From positions 1 through 5,106 of the forward strand of contig CAJASG010000188.1 in assembly GCA_903944555.1 (NCBI GenBank): a stretch of DNA of 5,106 nt, written 5' to 3'. The DNA comes from an uncultured beta proteobacterium. GTDB taxonomy: Bacteria; Pseudomonadota; Gammaproteobacteria; Burkholderiales; Burkholderiaceae_C. Under the pieces are notes generated by a model, which had not been told where the DNA came from, did not search any database, and saw nothing but the letters and a program-made list of their open reading frames with translations. Each line of letters opens with the position of its first letter. The first letter of the stretch is position 1. Below are positions 1 to 5,106 of the stretch, piece after piece. The translations under genes were made by a program, and so were the position numbers.

Positions 1-368
1 AAACAGTTACAGCGGCGAACTCCGTCCTCATCTTGAATGTGTGTTTCAATTTCGGTGGGCGCTGGGATATTGCAACTGCTGCCACACGGTTGGCTGCCGC
101 TGGCACACCGATCACGGAAGAAAGTTTGTCGGGTGCTTTGTCTTTGGCCCATTGCACTGACCCCGACCTGGTCATCCGAACGGGTGGGGAGAAAAGGCTC
201 AGTAATTTTGTGATGTGGCAAGCCGCTTACTCCGAGCTGTATTTCAGTGATTTATTGTGGCCGGACTTTGACGAAGCGGCACTGGATGCCGCGTTGCTGG
301 ACTATGCTTCGCGTGAACGTCGATTTGGAAAGACCTCCAGTCAAGTTGTCGCCGGTACCACGGACTAA
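1..368 (+). CDS. uppS: Undecaprenyl diphosphate synthase (cis-prenyltransferase), C-terminal part; 5' end cut by the window
   Basis: Partial gene: the reading frame is open from the first complete codon at base 3 to TAA at 366-368, so the true start lies upstream. UppS adds isopentenyl diphosphate units in cis to farnesyl diphosphate to make the C55 undecaprenyl carrier for peptidoglycan and O-antigen units, at the cytoplasmic face of the membrane. Visible motifs are NFGGRWDI (about bases 45-71) and the family signature DLVIRTGGE-KR-LSNF (about 168-212), whose Arg, Glu, Arg and Ser match the E. coli diphosphate-binding residues R194, E198, R200 and S202. The Glu of SELYF (codon 234-236) matches the Mg-associated E213. 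The C-terminus WPDFDE...RERRFG is typical. The N-terminal half, with the catalytic Asp, is outside the window. An internal TTG at 33 is only an in-frame Leu codon, because homology continues upstream of it. The identification is secure. Confidence 0.96.
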   Translation, partial: TVTAANSVLILNVCFNFGGRWDIATAATRLAAAGTPITEESLSGALSLAHCTDPDLVIRTGGEKRLSNFVMWQAAYSELYFSDLLWPDFDEAALDAALLDYASRERRFGKTSSQVVAGTTD

Positions 369-370
369 CC

Positions 371-375
371 AAGGA
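371..375 (+). promoter_or_regulatory. Ribosome binding site of cdsA
   Basis: AAGGA lies in the 13-base gap between the uppS stop and the cdsA ATG, six bases before the start codon. It is the clearest Shine-Dalgarno match in the window. It fixes the cdsA start at 382 rather than at in-frame alternative codons upstream inside uppS. Confidence 0.75.
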
Positions 376-381
376 TTTCCA

Positions 382-1227
382 ATGTTGAAGCAGAGAATCA
401 TTACAGCACTCTTGATGCTGGCCATTTTGCTTCCCTCCATTTTCTATCCTGCCCCTGAGGCCTTTGGTGTTGTTGCATTGGTGTTGGTCTCTGCCGGTGC
501 TTGGGAGTGGGCTCGACTCAATCAATGTGGCCCAACGGTTGCTCTGGCTGCGGGTGGCTTGTGCGCTGGCTTTTGTGCGGTGTCCTGGTATGTTGGTTTG
601 TTGGGCCATCCATTGCATCTGCTCTGGACTTTGAGCGGGAGCGCTTGGGTCGTGCTGGGTGCTTGGCTGTTATATGTCGGTGTTAATGCTTGGGTCAAGG
701 TTCCCAAAGCATTCCGCATGGTGGGCGGAATACTGGCTTTGTGGGTGGCTTGGCTTGCGGTTACGAAGGCGAGGATGATGGGGATCAATTTCCTTTTCTC
801 TATTTTGGTTTTGGTGTGGGTCGCCGATATATTTGCCTACTTCGCGGGCCGGTCATTGGGCGGGCGATTTTTTCACCGCAAATTGGCTCCATCCATCAGT
901 CCGGGGAAAACATGGGAAGGTGTGTGCGGCGGAATGGTCGGAGTGGTGCTGTGCGCCTTTGTCTGGCGTAGCCTTGATGGTGCGGCCATTTCCGATCAGT
1001 CAAGTCTTTACAGCCGACTGGGTGCAATGGGTTCCGCATTCATGGTGCTTGCCGTTTTGTTTCTGGCGACCATGAGTGTGGTTGGAGATTTGGTCGAGTC
1101 ATTGTTCAAGCGCAGTGCTAGCGTAAAGGACAGCAGTGGACTGCTGCCCGGCCATGGTGGCGTATTGGACCGAGTTGACGCCTTGTTGCCGATCTTGCCC
1201 TTGGCGATGATGTTGAGTACGCTATGA
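382..1227 (+). CDS. cdsA: Phosphatidate cytidylyltransferase (CDP-diacylglycerol synthase)
   Basis: Integral inner-membrane enzyme that makes CDP-diacylglycerol and diphosphate from CTP and phosphatidic acid, the branch point for phosphatidylethanolamine, phosphatidylglycerol and cardiolipin. The product is 281 residues, close to E. coli CdsA (about 285). It is dominated by hydrophobic segments, at roughly residues 7-45, 54-75, 78-105, 113-127, 136-155, 181-194 and 216-235. The C-terminal CDS signature is complete: S240-LFKR, then KD (249-250), PGHGG (256-260) and LDR-VD (262-266), with conserved acidic residues D236, D263 and D266. The conserved SPGKTWEG stretch is at 173-180, preceded by the D149 ... 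AYFAGR region. The ATG at 382 is chosen because it has an AAGGA site and gives the normal N-terminus (MLKQRIITAL). The frame also extends upstream into uppS, but that part is not CdsA-like. The stop overlaps the dxr start by four bases, suggesting translational coupling. Confidence 0.97.
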   Translation: MLKQRIITALLMLAILLPSIFYPAPEAFGVVALVLVSAGAWEWARLNQCGPTVALAAGGLCAGFCAVSWYVGLLGHPLHLLWTLSGSAWVVLGAWLLYVGVNAWVKVPKAFRMVGGILALWVAWLAVTKARMMGINFLFSILVLVWVADIFAYFAGRSLGGRFFHRKLAPSISPGKTWEGVCGGMVGVVLCAFVWRSLDGAAISDQSSLYSRLGAMGSAFMVLAVLFLATMSVVGDLVESLFKRSASVKDSSGLLPGHGGVLDRVDALLPILPLAMMLSTL

Positions 1228-2423
1228 GTTTTGAAAAACGCCGCATCGTGGTTTTGGGTTCTACGGGATCTATTGGTGTTAGCACGCTGGATGTCATTGA
1301 ACGGCATCCAGATCGTTTCGCTGTTTTTGCCTTGACTGCATCTACCAGTGTGGATGCGATGAAGGCGCAATGTGCTAAGTTCAAACCCGTATTTGCAGTG
1401 ATGGCCAGTCAATCCCATGGATTGCAATTGGAAGCTGCGTGCAAAACCTTGGGTTTGCCTACCAAAGTACTGTGGGGTACAGGCGCTATTGAAATGGTGG
1501 CCAGCCACGAATTGGCTGATACTGTAATGGCCGCCATCGTGGGCGCGGCTGGCTTGGCGCCTTGCCTTGCGGCCGCAAAGACAGGTAAACGACTTTTGCT
1601 GGCGAATAAGGAAGCCTTGGTGGTCGGTGGACAGCTGTTTCTCGACACGGTGAAGGCTGGCGGTGCGACCCTGTTGCCTATTGACAGTGAGCATTCCGCA
1701 ATTTTTCAGTCCTTGCCGGAAAATCAGGGTGATTGGGTGGCCCGTGTAGACAAAATTATTCTCACCGCTTCTGGTGGGCCATTTCGAACCCGCGATCCCA
1801 AATCACTGAGAGATGTAACTCCCGAGCAAGCATGTGCACATCCCAATTGGGTGATGGGCCGGAAAATCTCGGTGGACTCTGCGACCATGATGAATAAGGC
1901 GCTTGAGGTGATTGAAGCCAAGTTTCTTTTTGGGATGGCGCCAGAAAAAATTGAAGTGGTGATACACCCCCAAAGCGTTATTCATTCCATGGTTCAGTAT
2001 GTGGATAACTCGGTGGTTGCGCAGTTGGGTACCCCGGACATGCGAGGCCCTATTGCCTACGGGCTTTCTTGGCCGCACCGGGTGAAATCGGGAGCCTCTG
2101 CGCTGGATTTTTCCAGCATGTCCGAACTCACCTTTGAAGCGGTAGACAGCGGTGATCACCCGTTGCGATTCCCAGGGTTAAAACTGGCCTGGTCGGTGCT
2201 GAACGCTGCGCCTGGCACCACGGCGGTGCTAAACGCAGCGAACGAGATCGCGGTGGCTGCCTTTTTGGAGCGACGGATTCGATTCGACCAGATTCAACAC
2301 GTCAACACAGAAACGTTGAGCGCAATTGCGCCCCAAGCCCCACAGTCTCTGGAAGATCTGTTGGCTTTGGACCAGCAGTCCAGGCGCGCTGCAGCCGATG
2401 CAGTGCATCGTTTTCTTGTCTAG
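1224..2423 (+). CDS. dxr: 1-deoxy-D-xylulose 5-phosphate reductoisomerase
   Basis: Dxr (IspC) converts 1-deoxy-D-xylulose 5-phosphate to 2-C-methyl-D-erythritol 4-phosphate with NADPH and a divalent metal. This is the committed step of the MEP pathway, in the cytosol, and the enzyme is the target of fosmidomycin. The product is 399 residues, normal for the family. The N-terminal Rossmann domain has the GSTGSIG dinucleotide motif (residues 12-18) and LLANKEALV (124-132). Metal ligands are D154 and E156 in the PIDSEHSAIFQSL stretch, and E228 in MMNKALE. The flexible loop and substrate site show SGGPF (183-187), HPNW (206-209), GRKISVDSATM (212-222) and HPQSVIHSM (248-256). The loop between FQSLP and the SGGPF region is several residues shorter than I recall for E. 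coli, which explains the offset of later residues. The LNAANEIAVAAF motif of the C-terminal domain is present. The ATG start overlaps the cdsA TGA (ATGA) and has no strong Shine-Dalgarno sequence, so initiation is probably coupled to cdsA translation. Confidence 0.98.
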   Translation: MSFEKRRIVVLGSTGSIGVSTLDVIERHPDRFAVFALTASTSVDAMKAQCAKFKPVFAVMASQSHGLQLEAACKTLGLPTKVLWGTGAIEMVASHELADTVMAAIVGAAGLAPCLAAAKTGKRLLLANKEALVVGGQLFLDTVKAGGATLLPIDSEHSAIFQSLPENQGDWVARVDKIILTASGGPFRTRDPKSLRDVTPEQACAHPNWVMGRKISVDSATMMNKALEVIEAKFLFGMAPEKIEVVIHPQSVIHSMVQYVDNSVVAQLGTPDMRGPIAYGLSWPHRVKSGASALDFSSMSELTFEAVDSGDHPLRFPGLKLAWSVLNAAPGTTAVLNAANEIAVAAFLERRIRFDQIQHVNTETLSAIAPQAPQSLEDLLALDQQSRRAAADAVHRFLV

Positions 2424-2441
2424 TCACGGTTGATACTTTCA

Positions 2442-3815
2442 ATGCAGACGGCTGTTTCATTCGTATTTGCGATAGGACTGTTGGTCGCTGTACATGAGCT
2501 AGGGCATTACTGGGTTGCAGTTGCGTGCAATGTAAAGGTGCTTCGGTTTTCGATCGGGTTTGGTCCACGATTGTTTGGGTGGACGTCCACGAAATCGGGA
2601 GCCGAGTTCATTGTGGGTGTGTTGCCGCTGGGTGGGTATGTGAGGATGCTCGACGAACGCGAGGGCGTCGTGTCTCCCGAGGAGCGCTCCAGAGCCTTCA
2701 ATGTGCAGTCACTGCGAACACGTGCCCTGATTGTTGCGGCGGGCCCCACCGCGAACCTGTTGTTTGCCTTACTCTTGTATTCATCGGTGAATTGGATAGG
2801 GTTCGAGCAGGCTCAACCTGTTCTGTCCAAACCCATTGCTGAGTCAGTCGCGACACGGGCGGGTTGGAAGGGTGGAGAAATTATTCGCCGGGTTGGATTC
2901 GAAAATGAAGCATTGGAAGAGGTGGCCTCTTTCGAAGATTTCCGGTGGTGGCTCACGCGCGCAGCCTTGGCGCATCGGAATATTCAAGTGGAGTTTTCTC
3001 TACCAGGTGCGGGAACATCAGCCGGAATTCCCAAGTTGGTTGTGTTGGAGCTCGGTGCCATCGATGCGCGCATCGCCGACGCAACCATGTTTCGTAGCAT
3101 TGGGATCCTTGGGCCTTTTTCCAAAGCCAGGCTCGGCGAACTGGTCGATGGCGGTGCAGCCAGCCAGGCGGGCTTGCGATCCGGCGACGATGTCTTGCAA
3201 GTGGACCAAACACCGGTGGTTGACGCCGGACAGTTGCGCGAACTCATTCAAACCTCTGGTCAGAGCGGGATCGCTCACCCACAAACATGGCTTGTAAACC
3301 GCGCCGGACAGATCCTTTCGATTGCCGTGTCGCCCAAGGTTGAGAGAGTCGGTGATGCCGCCATCGGGCGGATTGGTGCCTTCATTGGCACGGCGCCGGC
3401 GCTTGTGACCGTTCGTTACGGTTTGCTGAGTGGTTTTGAACGTGCACTGAATCGCACTTGGGAAGTGTCCGCTTTGTCCTTGCGGATGATGGGGCAGATT
3501 CTGGTGGGCGATGCCTCCTTAAAAAATCTGAGCGGACCACTCACCATTGCAGACTATGCTGGAAAATCAGCGTCGATGGGTTTGACCCAGTTTCTTGTTT
3601 TTCTAGCCCTGATCAGCATTAGTTTGGGTGTACTCAATTTGTTGCCGTTCCCGGTTTTGGACGGTGGACACCTGATGTATTATCTTTGGGAGTCACTGAC
3701 CGGGAAGCCTGTGTCGGAATCGTGGATGGATCGGTTTCAAAAAGTTGGGCTTGTGGTTCTGCTGCTGATGATGTCCGTTGCACTCTTTAATGATGTCACG
3801 CGTTTGTTGGGTTGA
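2442..3815 (+). CDS. rseP: RseP-family intramembrane zinc metalloprotease (site-2 protease)
   Basis: Inner-membrane protease of the S2P/M50 family. In E. coli RseP makes the second cut in the anti-sigma factor RseA, releasing sigma-E in response to misfolded outer-membrane proteins, and it also clears remnant signal peptides. With the ATG at 2442 the product is 457 residues (E. coli about 450). The zinc-binding HELGH is at residues 18-22 in the first membrane segment. The GFG and LPLGGYVRM membrane-loop motifs follow (about 39-69), and then the second segment begins with AAGPTAN. Two periplasmic PDZ domains lie at about 124-186 and 224-292; the second has the clear core GGAASQAGLRSGDDVLQV. 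The third segment leads into NLLPFPVLDGGH, giving the third zinc ligand D407, and a fourth segment is at about 427-445. Neither ATG 2442 nor the in-frame TTG 2430 has a good Shine-Dalgarno site. I prefer the ATG because it gives the usual short N-terminus before HExxH. The substrates in this organism are inferred, since no rseA or rpoE lies in the window. Confidence 0.96.
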   Translation: MQTAVSFVFAIGLLVAVHELGHYWVAVACNVKVLRFSIGFGPRLFGWTSTKSGAEFIVGVLPLGGYVRMLDEREGVVSPEERSRAFNVQSLRTRALIVAAGPTANLLFALLLYSSVNWIGFEQAQPVLSKPIAESVATRAGWKGGEIIRRVGFENEALEEVASFEDFRWWLTRAALAHRNIQVEFSLPGAGTSAGIPKLVVLELGAIDARIADATMFRSIGILGPFSKARLGELVDGGAASQAGLRSGDDVLQVDQTPVVDAGQLRELIQTSGQSGIAHPQTWLVNRAGQILSIAVSPKVERVGDAAIGRIGAFIGTAPALVTVRYGLLSGFERALNRTWEVSALSLRMMGQILVGDASLKNLSGPLTIADYAGKSASMGLTQFLVFLALISISLGVLNLLPFPVLDGGHLMYYLWESLTGKPVSESWMDRFQKVGLVVLLLMMSVALFNDVTRLLG

Positions 3816-3841
3816 TTGTCCGCAGCCATGCTGGATGTTCC

Positions 3842-3845
3842 GGAG
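3842..3845 (+). promoter_or_regulatory. Possible ribosome binding site of bamA
   Basis: GGAG stands eight bases before the in-frame TTG at 3854 and 17 bases before the ATG at 3863. The spacing suits the TTG and is too long for the ATG, so this site bears on which start is used. It is a four-base match and therefore weak evidence. Confidence 0.4.
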
Positions 3846-3862
3846 TACTTAAATTGGTAAAA

Positions 3863-5106
3863 ATGCACTTTAATCGTTCTATTATGCGCAGCGTTGTCTG
3901 TGCAGCTGTGGTGTCGATGACCACCCATGTGGCGTGGGCTCTTGAGCCTTTTCCTGTGTTGGATATTCGCGTCGAAGGTTTGCAGCGGGTTGAGGCCGGT
4001 ACTATTTTTGCGTCCATACCTGTCAAAGTTGGTGATTCTTACAGTGATGAAAAAGCTGCTGCATCTATCAAGGCTCTTTTCAGCTTGGGTTTGTTCAAGG
4101 ACGTGCGCATCGAAGTCAATTCTGGCGTTTTGGTCGTTATTGTTGAAGAACGCCCCACCATTGCCGATGTTGACTTCTCTGGAGCCAAAGAATTTGACAA
4201 AGACGTCTTGAAAAAAGCGTTGCGGGATATCGGCTTGACCGACGGTCGTCCGTTTGACAAAGCGCTGGTCGACCGTGCCGAGCAGGAGTTGAAGCGCCAG
4301 TACATCAATCGCAGCATGTATGCCGCTGAGGTGGTAACAACTGTCACCCCGATTGAACGCAATCGGGTTAATTTGAGCTTTTCGGTTGTCGAAGGTGATA
4401 CGGCCAAGATCGGCGACATCAGGATTGTTGGGAATAAGGCATTCAGTGAATCTACCTTGAAGGGTTTGTTCGATCAGGATACGGGCGGTTGGTTGAGTTG
4501 GTACACCAAATCCAATCAGTATTCGCGAACCAAACTGAACGCGGATATTGAGTCTCTGCGGTCTTACTATTTGACCCGTGGTTATCTTGAGTTCAAGGTG
4601 GAATCCACCCAGGTCGCCATTTCACCGAATAAGCAGGACATCGGTATCACGATCAATGTCACCGAGGGTGAACGGTTTGTGGTATCGAAAATCAAACTCG
4701 CTGGAAATTTTTTGGGTAAGGAGGAGGAGTTCCGAGCTCTCATCGCTATCCAGGCAGGCGAGGCATATAACGCCGATCAGGTTGCTCAAACAACCAAGGC
4801 GTTTACGGACTATTTCGGCAACTTCGGTTTCGCGTTTGCAAGGGCCGAGGCGATTCCCGAGATCGATCGCACCACCAACCGCGTGGAAATTACTTTGCAG
4901 GCCGACCCCTCGCGCCGTGCGTATGTGCGCAAAATCAATGTCGGCGGTAATGACCGTACCCGCGATGAGGTAATTCGTCGAGAGTTCCGTCAACTTGAGG
5001 CCGCTTGGTACGACGGAGAAAAAATCCGCCAGTCGCGAAATCGGGTGGATCGTCTTGGTTACTTCAAGGAGGTGTCTCTCGAAACACAGGAAGTTGCCGG
5101 CTCGCA
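3863..5106 (+). CDS. bamA: Outer membrane protein assembly factor BamA, N-terminal part (signal peptide and POTRA domains); 3' end cut by the window
   Basis: BamA is the core of the BAM complex, which folds and inserts beta-barrel proteins into the outer membrane. The frame from ATG 3863 is open to the window end, giving 414 complete codons plus two bases and no stop. Residues 1-26 form a Sec signal peptide: Arg at 5 and 9, a hydrophobic core at about 10-19, and a signal peptidase I site after AWA (24-26). The mature part begins LEPFPV. Five POTRA domains follow: about 32-98 (with RVEGLQRVE and GLFKDV), 99-180 (with QELKRQYINRSMYAAEV), 181-269 (with IRIVGNKAFSE, TGGWLSWYTKS and YYLTRGYLEF), 270-349, and 350 to the edge (with INVGGNDRTRDEVIRREF). 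The fifth ends near LGYFKEV, so the C-terminal barrel lies outside. The start is uncertain: TTG 3854 has a better-placed GGAG and would add three residues (M-V-K). The 47-base gap after rseP shows no terminator, so co-transcription is likely. Confidence 0.96.
   Translation, partial: MHFNRSIMRSVVCAAVVSMTTHVAWALEPFPVLDIRVEGLQRVEAGTIFASIPVKVGDSYSDEKAAASIKALFSLGLFKDVRIEVNSGVLVVIVEERPTIADVDFSGAKEFDKDVLKKALRDIGLTDGRPFDKALVDRAEQELKRQYINRSMYAAEVVTTVTPIERNRVNLSFSVVEGDTAKIGDIRIVGNKAFSESTLKGLFDQDTGGWLSWYTKSNQYSRTKLNADIESLRSYYLTRGYLEFKVESTQVAISPNKQDIGITINVTEGERFVVSKIKLAGNFLGKEEEFRALIAIQAGEAYNADQVAQTTKAFTDYFGNFGFAFARAEAIPEIDRTTNRVEITLQADPSRRAYVRKINVGGNDRTRDEVIRREFRQLEAAWYDGEKIRQSRNRVDRLGYFKEVSLETQEVAGS

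Noticed and set aside
247..381. Upstream extension of the cdsA frame into uppS, adding 45 residues.
   Set aside because: It would overlap the conserved UppS C-terminus. The added residues are not CdsA-like, and ATG 382 has a good Shine-Dalgarno site and a normal CdsA N-terminus.
1008..1694. A 228-codon minus-strand open frame opposite the cdsA end and the first part of dxr.
   Set aside because: It lies antisense to two genes with complete family motifs. Its translation is rich in Arg, His, Gln and Ser with no recognisable domain, as expected for a shadow of a coding strand.
2836..3297. A 153-codon plus-strand frame inside rseP.
   Set aside because: It is an alternative-frame shadow of the RseP PDZ region. 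Its composition is Trp-, Arg- and Ser-rich, and no start signal or domain is visible.
3816..3862. Possible terminator, hairpin or separate promoter between rseP and bamA.
   Set aside because: The only stem I see is the four-base CAGC/GCTG pair around 3822-3832, with a three-base loop and no T-run after it. I find no convincing -35/-10 pair or sigma-E-like GGAACTT site. The stretch looks like a simple spacer.
3896..3901. Cys13 in the BamA signal peptide as a possible lipoprotein lipobox.
   Set aside because: The preceding residues (S-V-V) do not match the usual lipobox, the position is too close to the N-terminus, and a better signal peptidase I site (AWA before LEPF) follows.
4039..4993. Two minus-strand open frames of 126 and 123 codons (4039-4419 and 4622-4993) and a plus-strand frame at 4578-4973.
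   Set aside because: All lie inside the POTRA-coding part of bamA in other frames and show no protein-family features. The bamA frame explains this DNA fully.

Overview
The window is a compact, single-strand segment of a classic Gram-negative envelope-biogenesis cluster, in the order uppS (3' part) - cdsA - dxr (ispC) - rseP - bamA (5' part), all on the + strand. It spans undecaprenyl-diphosphate synthesis, CDP-diacylglycerol synthesis, the committed step of the MEP isoprenoid pathway, the RseP site-2 protease and the outer-membrane protein insertase. This order is well known in Proteobacteria, usually preceded by frr and followed by skp/ompH, lpxD and fabZ, none of which lies in the window. 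RseP and BamA imply a Gram-negative cell. The wording of BamA and UppS resembles betaproteobacteria of the order Burkholderiales, probably near Comamonadaceae. That placement is my recollection of family sequences, not a search, and I do not name a genus.

Layout: bases 1-368 hold the C-terminal part of uppS. After a 13-base gap with a clear AAGGA ribosome binding site, cdsA runs 382-1227. Its stop overlaps the dxr start in an ATGA junction (1224-1227). dxr ends at 2423 and rseP begins 18 bases later at ATG 2442, ending at 3815. A 47-base spacer leads to bamA, which begins at ATG 3863 (or TTG 3854) and is still open at base 5106, in the fifth POTRA domain. Every catalytic motif that should fall within the window is present, and I see no frameshift, internal stop, insertion sequence, RNA gene, CRISPR array or convincing terminator.

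How the genes fit together: Dxr feeds isopentenyl diphosphate and dimethylallyl diphosphate synthesis, and UppS extends a polyprenyl chain with isopentenyl diphosphate to make the lipid carrier for peptidoglycan and O-antigen units. CdsA supplies CDP-diacylglycerol for phospholipids. BamA inserts outer-membrane proteins, and RseP acts in the envelope stress response that monitors that process. The tight spacing supports one transcription unit. I found no previously undescribed system here; the points worth a second look concern translation starts and minor sequence details.
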